DNA of 51,568 nucleotides from NCBI GenBank assembly GCA_947632025.1, contig CANRNN010000013.1, positions 1-51,568 on the forward strand. Reading direction: 5' to 3'. A program made the position numbers and the translations under genes. The notes beneath the pieces were generated by a model. It was not told the origin of the DNA and did no database searches. It saw only the letters and a list, made by a program, of their open reading frames with translations. This DNA comes from an uncultured Clostridia bacterium. GTDB lineage: Bacteria; Bacillota; Clostridia; Oscillospirales; Ruminococcaceae. The first letter of the stretch is position 1, and each line of letters starts with the position of its first letter. Positions 43,027 to 51,568 of this stretch are shown one piece after another.

Positions 43027-45198
43027 TCACGCCTTGCCTGTTCTTTCTGCGGAAACAACACCGGGGATCTTCTTCAAGCGCAGCATAACGTTTGCCAGCT
43101 GCTCGACTCCCGCTATTTCGATAGTGATAAGGAAGTTGACGTTGCCGTTTTTCAAACGGTGCATATTCATTTCGTGGAGCGGTATCCTGTTTGCCGCTAT
43201 GACCGCCGTTATGTCCGCGATGACAGACGATTTCTGCTCGGCGACGATATCTATTGTCGCACGGTAGGTCGAATCGTCCACTCCTGCCCAGCTTGCCTTT
43301 ATCCAACGGTCACTGTTTTCGCTGTCCATATTGTTGATGACGTTGACACAGTCCTGCTTGTGTATCGAAACACCAAAGCCCCGCGTCACGAATCCGATTA
43401 TCGGATCTCCCGGAAGAGGATTGCAGCACTGTGCGAATTTTATCATACAATTATCCACGCCTTCAATAATTATTCCCTTTTGACGGGAACGGCGGTTGGT
43501 TTCCTCGATATTTTCCTCAGCGGTAGGAACGACAGCGTTCTGCTCACGCTGAACACGCAGCTGTTCTTCCTTTATTCGCTGAATGACCTTGGACATTGAA
43601 ACTCCGCCGTAACCTATTGCGGCGTAAAAGTCGTCTATTGAATCAAGATGCGCTCTTTCGGCAGCCTGAGAAATAACCTCCTCACTTAAAGGGATACCGT
43701 TTCTTCTGAATTCCCGCTCTAACTCCTCACGTCCGCAGACGATATTTTCCTCGCGGCGTTCTTTCTTGAACCACGAGCGTATCTTGCCTTTGGCTTCGGT
43801 AGTTTTTGCGATTTCCAGCCAATTCCTGTTCGGTCCGTAATTCGGCGAACCGCTTGTGAATATCTCGACGATATCACCCGTTTTCACCTGATAATCGAAC
43901 GGGACCATTCTGCCGCCAACCTTTGCGCCGGTCATTTTATTTCCGACCTCGGTGTGAATAGCATAGGCAAAGTCGATAACGTTCGCTCCCAAAGGCAGGG
44001 TGAACACGTCGCCTTTAGGTGAGAACACGAAAACTTCGTCCTGAGCAAGGTCGTTTTTTATTGCGTCGGCTATTTGCTCAACATCGTCGGCTTCCTGCTG
44101 ACGCTCAAGCAGTTCGCGTATCCAGTCGAAGCGCTTTTCTCCTGCTACCGAACCTTTAAGCCCCGCCTTGTACTTCCAGTGTGCAGCAATTCCGTACTGC
44201 GCGGTATTATGCATTTCGACAGTTCTTATCTGCACCTCAAAAGGGGTTCCCTCTTTTCCAATAACGGTCGTATGGAGCGACTGATAGCGGTTGGGCTTAG
44301 GCGTTGCGATATAATCCTTGAATCGGTACGGTATCGGGCTGAACAGGTCGTGTATAACTCCGAGAACATTATAACATTCAATTACCGACTGAACGATTAT
44401 TCTCACGGCATAAATATCGTAAATTTCGTCAAAAGGCTTGTTCTTGACATACATTTTTTTGTATATCGAGAAGATAGACTTTACCCGTCCGCTTATTATG
44501 GGCTCCGGCTTTATATCCGTTATTCTGGAGCGGATCTTTTCGATAATGCTGTCTATAAAGCTGTCACGCTCGACCTTATGGATATCGAGCAGCCTTTCTA
44601 TCTCGCGGCAGCCGTAAGGGTCGAGATAGTGTATTGCGATAGATTCCATTTCCTCTTTAACGTCGCTCATACCTAGCCTATGCGCTATCGGAGCGTAGAA
44701 ATTCATGGTTTCAAGCGAGGTCTTGCGCTGTTTTTCGGGAGGACGAGCGTAAAGTGTTCTCATATTGTGAAGTCTGTCCGCGAGTTTTATGATTATGACG
44801 CGAATATCCTTCGACATTGCCATAAGTATCTTACGGATATTCTCAGCTTGCTGTTCCTCTTTCGTATTCAAAGGAACCTGACCTATTTTTGTGACTCCGT
44901 CTACCATAAGAGCAACGTCCTCACCGAATTTTTTTCGGATTTCGTCGAGAGTAACGTCGGTATCTTCCACGACATCGTGCATAAGCGCAGCGCAGATAGT
45001 ATCGGTATCCATACAATAATCCAGCAAAATGGAAGCTACCGACAGCGGGTGGGTGATGTACTTTTCTCCCGAAGAGCGCATTTGTCCCTCGTGAGCCGCG
45101 TCCGCAAGGTCATAAGCCCGCATTATTTTATCAATGTCATAAGTTTTATCCCCCGACTTGATCTTTTCCATAAGAGTGTCTATTGTTATGGTATCCAT
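43027..45198 (-). CDS. relA: Bifunctional (p)ppGpp synthetase/hydrolase
   Basis: The 723-aa Rel protein has an intact HD hydrolase domain (HPLSVASILLDYCMDTDTIC, then ALMHDVVEDTD), a synthetase domain (IYAVRIIVQSVIECYNVLGVIH and the GYQSLHT-type KPNRYQSLHTTV), a TGS domain near 390-450 (VFVFSPKGDVFTLPLGAN) and a C-terminal ACT domain. Both activities are expected, as in the single Rel of Firmicutes. GGAG precedes the ATG. It follows recJ after 23 bases. Obg, a (p)ppGpp-responsive GTPase, is also in the window. Confidence 0.97.
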   Translation of the reverse strand: MDTITIDTLMEKIKSGDKTYDIDKIMRAYDLADAAHEGQMRSSGEKYITHPLSVASILLDYCMDTDTICAALMHDVVEDTDVTLDEIRKKFGEDVALMVDGVTKIGQVPLNTKEEQQAENIRKILMAMSKDIRVIIIKLADRLHNMRTLYARPPEKQRKTSLETMNFYAPIAHRLGMSDVKEEMESIAIHYLDPYGCREIERLLDIHKVERDSFIDSIIEKIRSRITDIKPEPIISGRVKSIFSIYKKMYVKNKPFDEIYDIYAVRIIVQSVIECYNVLGVIHDLFSPIPYRFKDYIATPKPNRYQSLHTTVIGKEGTPFEVQIRTVEMHNTAQYGIAAHWKYKAGLKGSVAGEKRFDWIRELLERQQEADDVEQIADAIKNDLAQDEVFVFSPKGDVFTLPLGANVIDFAYAIHTEVGNKMTGAKVGGRMVPFDYQVKTGDIVEIFTSGSPNYGPNRNWLEIAKTTEAKGKIRSWFKKERREENIVCGREELEREFRRNGIPLSEEVISQAAERAHLDSIDDFYAAIGYGGVSMSKVIQRIKEEQLRVQREQNAVVPTAEENIEETNRRSRQKGIIIEGVDNCMIKFAQCCNPLPGDPIIGFVTRGFGVSIHKQDCVNVINNMDSENSDRWIKASWAGVDDSTYRATIDIVAEQKSSVIADITAVIAANRIPLHEMNMHRLKNGNVNFLITIEIAGVEQLANVMLRLKKIPGVVSAERTGKA

Positions 45199-45221
45199 TT
45201 ACATCACTCCGTTCGTTGAAT

Positions 45222-47273
45222 TTACGCTAAAAGCTCCGCGCAGAGTACGGCAAGCAATCCTTCCGAGAAGAGGTCGCGTTTTCCTGTGAATTTCAGCACT
45301 CTCGGAACGCCGTCGGGTGTAAGCTCCGCCATACCCGCCTCGGCAAACGCGTCTATTGCCAGGCGCAGCCGGCAATAGTTTACGGAAAGATCGTACATTG
45401 CGATCTCCTCTACGGTTTTTCCGTCGGTATTTTTCTTTATAATATCGTAAATCGTCATAAGTTCTTCACGAGTGTGCGGGACGACCGCCGAAGCGAATTT
45501 TTTGTCGCACCCCTCTCCGCGGCACACTCCCTCGTAAATTCTCTGTGCTTTTAGAAATTTTTCTTCGGGAAAATGTGCGGGACGGAAATCTTCTATTTTT
45601 AACTGAACGCTCTCCGTACCGCCGATACGGTCAATATCCGCTTTTGCGATAATATCGACGGTGCTGTTCACGCGGGGATAGAATTTATCGAAAGATGTAC
45701 CGAAATCGACGCAGTCGAGCTGTCTGCCGTTTTGTTCTATCCTGAATCTTACAAATCTGCCGTCGCTGAGAGGACGCTTTTGTTTGATAACGCAGTTTCT
45801 GAGCAGAAACAGCGGACGCTTGTTATGTTCCCCGAACGGTTCAAGCATTGCAAGACTGCTGACATTTTCAATGGAAAGCTCACCGATATCCACTTCACGG
45901 TCTACAAAAATCTTGTCGGCGGGCATTTCCTTGTAATTATTAAGAGTATATTCCTTCACCATACGCTTGAAATCATCTACCTTATCGGCAGGGAGAGAAA
46001 ATCCTCCCGCCGAAGGGTGTCCGCCGAATTTCGTCAAAACGGCAGAACAGCCCGTAAGCATAGCGTGAATTGAAAAACCGTCGACGCTTCTCGCCGAACC
46101 TCTTGCCTCCCCGTTCTCAACGGAAATAACCAAAACGGGCTTGCCGTATCTTCTTACAAACTCCATGCAAACAAGTCCGATAACGCCGTGGTGCCAGCCC
46201 TCTCCCGAAAGAACGATGACCCGCTCCTTCAGAACAGACGGGTCGGCTTCTATCAGCTTTTTCGCGTCGGAAAGAATTTTGTCCTGTATCTCGCGGCGGC
46301 AGCTGTTGAATCCCGCAAGCTCCTCGGCAAGCGCCCCTGCTCGTGTGATGTCGCTTTCAAGTAAAAGCTCGATCGCTTTTTTTGGGGTCGACACTCTGCC
46401 GACAGAATTTATGCTTGGCGCAATATAGAAAGCGATATCCGACGATTTAAGCGATGAGGGATTTTTATTAACGGCTTTGATAAGAGCCGTCAATCCGACG
46501 CTGCTGTTTTTGCCTTTGTTTATTATTTCAAGACCTCGTTTGACTATAAAACGGTTTTCGCCCTTTAGAGGCATTACATCTGCTATTGTCGCTATACAGG
46601 CAAGATCTGCGTATTTCTCGAAAATGCCGCGCATGGCATTCTCGCCGTGAAGCTCCCGCTCGACAGCCATGACGAGCTTCAGGACAACCCCTGCGCCGCA
46701 CAGCTCCTTAAACGGTGATATATCATCATCTCTGTGCGGGTCGACCACCGCGGCGCAGTCGGGCAGAGTTTCCCCTTGTCGGTGATGGTCGGTCACGACA
46801 AGCGTTATTCCTTTATCTTTAAGGAATTTTGCCTCTTCTATCGCGGAAATACCGTTATCGACAGTTATGACAAGTTCCGTATTGCGGGAGGCTATCTGTT
46901 CAAGCGCTCCGATATTCATACCGTAACCCTCGGCACGTTCGGGGATATAATACTCTGTATCCTCAAGTCCGCAAACCGTTTTCAGATAATGGAACATTAT
47001 CGCAGCCGCGCTTATGCCGTCACAGTCGTAATCACCGAAAACGCATATCTTCTTTTTAGTTTTTACAGCATCGGTCACGATCTCTGCCGCCGTCTGCATA
47101 TCGCTGATAAGGTACGGTTCGGAAAAGCTTTTCGACGAGAAAAACTCCTCAGCCGCGTCCAAAGTCACGATCCCGCGGCTTATGAGAATACTTCCGAGAA
47201 AGCCGCCGTATTTCTTTACTATCTCCGAATCGGGGTCGGAAGGCGGATTCGCGACTATCCATTGTTTCAACAT
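45222..47273 (-). CDS. recJ: Single-strand DNA exonuclease RecJ
   Basis: The 683-aa protein has the DHH phosphoesterase motifs: VFGDYDCDGISAAAIM, VITVDNGISA, LVVTDHHRQG with DHH, and the DHHA1 motif GGHPSAGGFSL, followed by the OB-fold domain (RVNSTVDIIAKADIDRIGG). It degrades single-stranded DNA 5' to 3' in recombination and mismatch repair. The C-terminal about 100 residues (EGVCRGEGCDKKFASAVVP onward) form an extra winged-helix-like region common in Firmicutes RecJ. It starts 16 bases after purB. Confidence 0.95.
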   Translation of the reverse strand: MLKQWIVANPPSDPDSEIVKKYGGFLGSILISRGIVTLDAAEEFFSSKSFSEPYLISDMQTAAEIVTDAVKTKKKICVFGDYDCDGISAAAIMFHYLKTVCGLEDTEYYIPERAEGYGMNIGALEQIASRNTELVITVDNGISAIEEAKFLKDKGITLVVTDHHRQGETLPDCAAVVDPHRDDDISPFKELCGAGVVLKLVMAVERELHGENAMRGIFEKYADLACIATIADVMPLKGENRFIVKRGLEIINKGKNSSVGLTALIKAVNKNPSSLKSSDIAFYIAPSINSVGRVSTPKKAIELLLESDITRAGALAEELAGFNSCRREIQDKILSDAKKLIEADPSVLKERVIVLSGEGWHHGVIGLVCMEFVRRYGKPVLVISVENGEARGSARSVDGFSIHAMLTGCSAVLTKFGGHPSAGGFSLPADKVDDFKRMVKEYTLNNYKEMPADKIFVDREVDIGELSIENVSSLAMLEPFGEHNKRPLFLLRNCVIKQKRPLSDGRFVRFRIEQNGRQLDCVDFGTSFDKFYPRVNSTVDIIAKADIDRIGGTESVQLKIEDFRPAHFPEEKFLKAQRIYEGVCRGEGCDKKFASAVVPHTREELMTIYDIIKKNTDGKTVEEIAMYDLSVNYCRLRLAIDAFAEAGMAELTPDGVPRVLKFTGKRDLFSEGLLAVLCAELLA

Positions 47274-47289
47274 ATTTCAGGTCCTTGCT

Positions 47290-48726
47290 TTAAACCGAGA
47301 GTTCAGCCTTTTCACCGAGAAGCTCTTTGTTTTCGTCGAGTATGGGATCAATAAACTCTGCCAAAAATTCCTCGGTCTGTTCGGGAGCGCGTCCGACATA
47401 ATTTTCGGGCACGAGAAGTTTTTCGATCTCTTCCTTTGAGATACCGAACACGGGGTCGGAGGCTATTCTGTCAACGAGGTCGTTATCGCCGCCCTCCTTG
47501 ACTTTCTTTGCGGCAGCGTGAGAATGGGTCCTGAGCAGCTCGTGAAGCTCCTGACGGTTGCCGCCAAGCTCGACCGCTCTCATCATTATGTTTTCCGTAG
47601 CCATAAACGGCAGCTTGTTCATAAGGCGGCGGCGTATCATTTCGGGATAGACCTGTATCCCGTCGGTAATATTCATCATTATATTGAGTATTGCGTCTAC
47701 AGCCAAAAATCCCTCGGCTACTGAAACGCGCTTGTTGGCGCTGTCGTCAAGGGTCCTCTCAAACCACTGAGTTCCGGCTGTGAAAGCGGGATTGAGCGAA
47801 TCTATCATCACATATCTCGCGAGGGAAGTTATTCTCTCACTGCGCATAGGATTGCGCTTGTATGGCATTGCCGACGAGCCTATCTGATTTTTCTCAAACG
47901 GCTCTTCAAGCTCCTCGAAATTCTGGAGCAAGCGAAGGTCGTTGGAAAACTTTGAACACGTCTGCGCTATTCCCGAAAGTGTTGAAAGCACCTGACTGTC
48001 GACCTTTCTGGAATAGGTCTGACCGCTTACGGGAACGCACGCCGAGAAGCCCATTTCCTCGGCGATCATCTTTTCAAGCTGCTTTATTTTAGCTGTATCT
48101 CCGTGGAAAAGCTCGACAAAAGAAGCCTGTGTACCCGTAGTACCCTTCTGTCCAAGGAGCTTCAGGTTACTTATCCTATAGCAGACTTCCTCGTAATCCA
48201 TAAGCAATTCGTTAAGCCAGAGTGTGGCGCGCTTGCCTACGGTCGTGGGTTGTGCGGGCTGAAGATGAGTATACGCAAGACAGGGCATATCCTTGTATTT
48301 TTTTGCGAATTTCGCAAGGTTTGCCATAACGTTCACGAGTTTTTTCTCGACGACAAGCAGAGCGTCACGCATAACTATTATATCCGTGTTATCGCCGACG
48401 TAGCAGGACGTAGCTCCAAGATGGATTATTTTCGCGGCATTGGGACACTGGAGCCCGTAAGCGTAAACATGGCTCATAACATCGTGGCGGACTTCCTTTT
48501 CACGCTTTTCTGCGTCCTCGTAGTTAATATCGGTGACGTGCGCTTCAAGCTCCTTTACCTGTTCTTCGGTAACGGGCAGACCAAGTTTCATTTCTCCTCT
48601 TGCGAGGGCGACCCAGAGTCTTCTCCATGTAGTAAATTTTTTCTCAGCTGAGAAAATGTACTGCATTTCACGGCTTGCGTAGCGTGTGCAAAACGGGCTT
48701 TCGTATGAATTGTAATCTTTTGACAT
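47290..48726 (-). CDS. purB: Adenylosuccinate lyase
   Basis: The 478-aa protein has the fumarase/aspartase signature SSAMPYKRNPMRSE, TSCYVGDNTD with the catalytic His region (IIHLGATS), and the THLQPAQPTTVGKR block. It cleaves adenylosuccinate and SAICAR in purine synthesis. AAGGAG precedes the ATG. It is the first gene of the purB-recJ-relA run and has a promoter about 55 bases upstream. No other pur gene is nearby. Confidence 0.97.
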   Translation of the reverse strand: MSKDYNSYESPFCTRYASREMQYIFSAEKKFTTWRRLWVALARGEMKLGLPVTEEQVKELEAHVTDINYEDAEKREKEVRHDVMSHVYAYGLQCPNAAKIIHLGATSCYVGDNTDIIVMRDALLVVEKKLVNVMANLAKFAKKYKDMPCLAYTHLQPAQPTTVGKRATLWLNELLMDYEEVCYRISNLKLLGQKGTTGTQASFVELFHGDTAKIKQLEKMIAEEMGFSACVPVSGQTYSRKVDSQVLSTLSGIAQTCSKFSNDLRLLQNFEELEEPFEKNQIGSSAMPYKRNPMRSERITSLARYVMIDSLNPAFTAGTQWFERTLDDSANKRVSVAEGFLAVDAILNIMMNITDGIQVYPEMIRRRLMNKLPFMATENIMMRAVELGGNRQELHELLRTHSHAAAKKVKEGGDNDLVDRIASDPVFGISKEEIEKLLVPENYVGRAPEQTEEFLAEFIDPILDENKELLGEKAELSV

Positions 48727-48778
48727 AAAAAATCTCCTTAATATAACTTTTTAACGATTAAACAAATATCCACTTTAC

Positions 48779-48807
48779 ATTTTAACACAATTTTCCGAAA
48801 TATACAA
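48779..48807 (-). promoter_or_regulatory. Promoter of the purB unit
   Basis: On the minus strand TTGTAT (48802-48807), a 17-base spacer and TAAAAT (48779-48784). I saw no clear PurR box. Confidence 0.6.
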
Positions 48808-48898
48808 TACCCATTCCCGCCAAAGTATGAGTTTATGTTGAATTTTTCATTGAGTTTCAGCACTTTCCACAAATCTCCGCATCTATTTTTAAGCAATT

Positions 48899-48926
48899 TT
48901 CACAAAGCAAAAAAGTGTTCTAAAAT
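48899..48926 (+). promoter_or_regulatory. Possible promoter of the amidase gene
   Basis: TTCACA (48899-48904), a 16-base spacer and TAAAAT (48921-48926). A weak match; a sporulation sigma-factor site is also conceivable for a CwlD-like gene. Confidence 0.4.
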
Positions 48927-48976
48927 TCTGTACAAGTTCATAAATTAGGACAAAGTTAAATTTTCGGAGGTAAATT

Positions 48977-49696
48977 ATGAAAGCGACAAAAAAATCATTG
49001 AAGCTTACCCTTGCTATGGTAGGAGGATTTTTGCTTCTGGCGCTATGCGCGAGAGTTACCGAAAGGGCGCTGCCGACCTCGGCGGACGTATCCGAAAAGC
49101 CGATAATCGTTCTTGACGCGGGACACGGCGGCTTGGATTCGGGAGCAGTGGGCGTCACGGGAGTTCTCGAAAAGAACATAAATCTCTCGATAGTTTTAAC
49201 TTTGAGAGATATGCTTGAAATGTCGGGATTTCAGGTAGTCCTCACCCGCGACAAGGATATATCAATCTACGACCCCGGAATTACGGGTATCCGCAATCAA
49301 AAACTCAACGATATGGACAACAGGCTTGAAATAATACAGAGCTATCCGGACAGCGTTTTTTTGTGCATACATCAGAACAACTACACCGACCCGCGCTACT
49401 TCGGAGGGCAGATGTTCTACAATAACAACAACCCCGACAACTTGACACTTGCGAGGATAATGCAAAACAAATTCGCCGAGCTCCAGCCCGGAAATGACCG
49501 CGAGATAAAGCTATCCGGAAATGAGCTTTTTCTGCTAAAATCCAACCCGAATCCGTCGCTTATGATAGAATGCGGATTTCTATCGAATCCCGACGAAGAA
49601 GCAAAGCTGTCGACATGGGAGTATCAGCAGAAAGTTGCATTTACGATCTACGGCGGGCTTATGGAATACTTCGACACGAAAAATCAGTCTGTGTAA
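48977..49696 (+). CDS. cwlD: N-acetylmuramoyl-L-alanine amidase, CwlD-like
   Basis: The 239-aa protein has an N-terminal membrane anchor (about 9-26) and an Amidase_3 domain: IIVLDAGHGGLDSGA (H50), GVLEKNIN (E65), FLCIHQNNY (third ligand) and SLMIECGFLSNPDE with the catalytic Glu. It cuts the amide between muramic acid and the stem peptide. Length and layout resemble CwlD, which prepares spore-cortex muramic lactam, but a vegetative amidase is possible. GGAGGT precedes the ATG. A terminator follows, then the inverted surface-gene copy. Confidence 0.9.
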   Translation: MKATKKSLKLTLAMVGGFLLLALCARVTERALPTSADVSEKPIIVLDAGHGGLDSGAVGVTGVLEKNINLSIVLTLRDMLEMSGFQVVLTRDKDISIYDPGITGIRNQKLNDMDNRLEIIQSYPDSVFLCIHQNNYTDPRYFGGQMFYNNNNPDNLTLARIMQNKFAELQPGNDREIKLSGNELFLLKSNPNPSLMIECGFLSNPDEEAKLSTWEYQQKVAFTIYGGLMEYFDTKNQSV

Positions 49697-51568
49697 ATAG
49701 ATTTTTGCGGGGGAATCGCTGTGCCGGCGGTTTCCCCGTTTTTGATCTGGGACGTCCCCCTTCGTTGTCGTCGGCGACGTCAGCGCATCGTAAGCGGTCT
49801 GGAGAGCCTCATAGGCTTTCTTGAGGTCGTAGTGTGACTGGTTGTCACCATTTTTGGACTTCGCGATCTTAGTCTTTGTACCGTCGGCAGTAAGAACAAG
49901 TCCGTTGAACTCTCCGTCATTCGTGAAAATGCGGTTGTATCCGAGGAAGCTGCCGTCGTCGTCAAACGGACGGTCGTTCTCCAGAATATCTCCGTCAGAT
50001 GTATAAACATCATTTACCGTTATCAGTCTGTGAGCCGCAGCGTCAATCGCATCTTTAAGAGCGTCAAGTGTGCCGTTCTTGTTTTCGTCAACCATCTTTG
50101 CAGACATTGAGATCAGATCATAAACCTCACTGTAGCTGATGTTGAATGCCTTAAGTTCCTTATTAAGCTGATCATAAGCGTCTTTCAGCTTATTGTAAAC
50201 GGCATTGTCAACAAGGTTTTCAGTATCGTAAGGATAAGTTTTCTTGTTCGCACTGTAGAGTTTATCCGCGTTAGCAGCCTTTACCCAATTCTTTGCGTTC
50301 TCAATAGCGTCAACAAGGTTCTTGTGAGAAACCGCGAACAAAGCGCAGTCGCCCGTATCCTCAAAGAGCTTTTCAGCGTCGGTTATGAGCGCAACAACGT
50401 CCTTTTTGGTCTTTGTGCCTGTGGAAGCGTCGTACATATCCTCCAGAGCGTACTTATAATAGCTGTAGATCAAAGCCCACTCGGTTGTTGTTCCGCTTGC
50501 CTTGCCCTCGGCAACTACGCCGTTGTTGTCAATGGTATGAATGTTAGCTTTCGCACTCGTACCGATCTCAATTGCCTCATAATCACGCGCACTCTTCTCT
50601 TTAGCTCCTTCAGTCTTGTAAGACTTATAGAGTTCGTTAGCCAGTGCGAGTTGAACGCCGGTATTAACCGCGTCACTTTTGTTGGATGGAATGTATTTAG
50701 TACTTCCGTCATCATCCTGACCGCTGTTCTTATCATCATAAAGTCTGTCAGAACCACCAAACTGGAAGTTGGCTGTTTTCATATCAACAGCAGTGCCGCC
50801 GCTTGTATCTAGTTTTCCGCTCAATGCCTTAATCCCGTCATCTCCGTCAATCACGTTGTTATAGAAATTTGTTGCAAGCATATCAGCATCAACATCGTAA
50901 GCATCGTCAGCAAACGGCTCAACCAATTCTGCAAGGTTGTAATAGATACCCTTAGAACGCTTGATGTAGCCTACATCGCTCAAGCTCTCTATGCCAAAGT
51001 CGGACTCATTACCGTCCACAGCAGTGTGAATCTCACCGCTGTCTGCAACTGCAGTATCAAAAGCAGAGGTAGAATTATATACATAGAAAGTTTCCCCATC
51101 GCTTGTTAAAGCCTTGCCAGTCTTTTTGTTTACCGCGATATAATAATCTTCGGTCGCTTTAACATTTAGAGAAGCTTCAACCAGTTTATCAACCTTTACG
51201 CTCCAAGTGTCGTTAGGCTTGTTGGTAACGGTGGTCTTAAGCTCGAACCAGTTGTCATACTCCCCATCTCCTTTTCCGTCTGTATAATTAGCCTCGGAAG
51301 TAATTCCAAGAGTATGGTCTGTATCACTGTCGGAATTAGTTTTAGCCTTTAACTCCTTGCTATCAGCAGTCACAACAACACCATAAATCTCATCGCCAAG
51401 TTTGTTCGCTGCTGCACTGTTGTAATCATGAACGAGTTGACTCTGGTATTTCTTAAAGAGCGAGGTAAATTTGCTCTCGCCGCCGGAAATGGTATCCTTC
51501 TCAAAGCCGTTGAGAATTGCCGCTGCCAGTTTGCAGTCAGTGTAAGCGTCATAAACAGCCTCATTTGA
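49580..51568 (-). CDS. Partial surface protein, cut at a dockerin-like start
   Basis: The frame is open from the right edge (no start in window) to a stop at 49580, 662 codons. The credible part ends near 49750. It is rich in Asp, Lys, Ala and Tyr with helical pairs such as YNKLKDAYDQLNKELKAF and YEALQTAYDALTSP, as in exported cell-surface or cellulosome-associated proteins. It then reads PTTTKGDVP: KGDV is how many type I dockerins begin, but the about 60 further residues are missing. The last about 57 codons run antisense through the amidase terminator and gene and are not credible. The natural 3' end is lost by rearrangement or misassembly. An extracellular role is inference. Confidence 0.6.
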   Translation of the reverse strand, partial: SNEAVYDAYTDCKLAAAILNGFEKDTISGGESKFTSLFKKYQSQLVHDYNSAAANKLGDEIYGVVVTADSKELKAKTNSDSDTDHTLGITSEANYTDGKGDGEYDNWFELKTTVTNKPNDTWSVKVDKLVEASLNVKATEDYYIAVNKKTGKALTSDGETFYVYNSTSAFDTAVADSGEIHTAVDGNESDFGIESLSDVGYIKRSKGIYYNLAELVEPFADDAYDVDADMLATNFYNNVIDGDDGIKALSGKLDTSGGTAVDMKTANFQFGGSDRLYDDKNSGQDDDGSTKYIPSNKSDAVNTGVQLALANELYKSYKTEGAKEKSARDYEAIEIGTSAKANIHTIDNNGVVAEGKASGTTTEWALIYSYYKYALEDMYDASTGTKTKKDVVALITDAEKLFEDTGDCALFAVSHKNLVDAIENAKNWVKAANADKLYSANKKTYPYDTENLVDNAVYNKLKDAYDQLNKELKAFNISYSEVYDLISMSAKMVDENKNGTLDALKDAIDAAAHRLITVNDVYTSDGDILENDRPFDDDGSFLGYNRIFTNDGEFNGLVLTADGTKTKIAKSKNGDNQSHYDLKKAYEALQTAYDALTSPTTTKGDVPDQKRGNRRHSDSPAKIYLHRLIFRVEVFHKPAVDRKCNFLLILPCRQLCFFVGIR
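49708..49743 (+). terminator. Terminator of the amidase gene
   Basis: CGGGG(G)AA (49708-49715) pairs with TTCCCCG (49732-49738) and five T follow. Confidence 0.75.
49764..49968 (-). repeat. Right copy of terminal inverted repeat
   Basis: Reverse complement of 1-205 with about four differences. It ends at the same GTTGTC/GACAAC boundary as the left copy. The bases beyond (towards 49740) differ from those beyond 205. Confidence 0.9.

Noticed and set aside
49580-49763. C-terminal about 57 residues of the right-edge frame as real protein
   Set aside because: They are antisense to the amidase terminator and gene and start exactly where the dockerin-like similarity ends.

Overview
The window reads as a low-to-mid GC Gram-positive, most likely a clostridial Oscillospiraceae/Ruminococcus-type anaerobe. 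This rests on an L27 with a cleavable N-terminal leader next to its Prp protease, Mini-III and M5-type RNases, a six-gene Rnf operon in clostridial order rnfCDGEAB, the YfmF/YfmH peptidase pair, a CwlD-like amidase, strong sigma-A promoters (TTGACA-17-TATAAT) in AT-rich gaps, and a surface protein that breaks off at what looks like the first residues of a dockerin. I saw no rRNA, tRNA, CRISPR array or insertion sequence.

Layout. 1-5.5 kb (minus strand): rplU-prp-rpmA, an internal hairpin/attenuator, then obg, a methyltransferase-like gene, mrnC, yitT and yebC, driven by a strong promoter and structured leader ahead of rplU. 5.6-5.9 kb: a compact promoter-to-terminator unit with no ORF (candidate small RNA). 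5.9-10.8 kb (plus): a small basic protein, yfmF, yfmH, lgt, folD and a 57-aa membrane protein. 10.8-14.4 kb: a MazF-type toxin without visible antitoxin, a dGTPase-like HD enzyme, a BceR-like response regulator without a kinase, and a geranylgeranyl-reductase-like flavoprotein. 14.5-19.5 kb (minus): the Rnf ferredoxin:NAD oxidoreductase. 19.6-25 kb (minus): a 1092-aa Hsp90/MutL-type (GHKL) ATPase with a C-terminal Cys cluster, downstream of a 650-aa RapA/SNF2-like protein with a degenerate Walker A. This pair is the best candidate for an undescribed system.

25-27.9 kb (plus): an HD-domain protein, fabV, and a visibly AT-rich islet holding an orphan gene and an apparent SUKH/SMI1-like remnant. 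28-33.2 kb (minus): parA-comFB-mreB, then a c-di-GMP module (Cache-PAS-GGDEF cyclase plus PilZ receptor). 33.3-36.8 kb (minus): MBOAT acyltransferase and DHHW protein (extracellular glycan acylation) overlapping an RluA-type pseudouridine synthase. 36.9-41.6 kb (minus): alaS, a HIT protein, holA and rnmV. 41.9-48.7 kb (minus): a DUF4870-type membrane protein and a purB-recJ-relA-MBL cluster. 49-49.7 kb (plus): a cell-wall amidase.

The two window edges carry the same sequence in opposite orientation: 1-205 (plus) and 49764-49968 (minus) are near-identical copies of the 3' part of one surface-protein gene. Both diverge after the same GACAAC, and both then run without a stop into the antisense of the neighbouring gene. 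This is either a real inverted duplication flanking about 49.5 kb or an assembly/amplification chimera.
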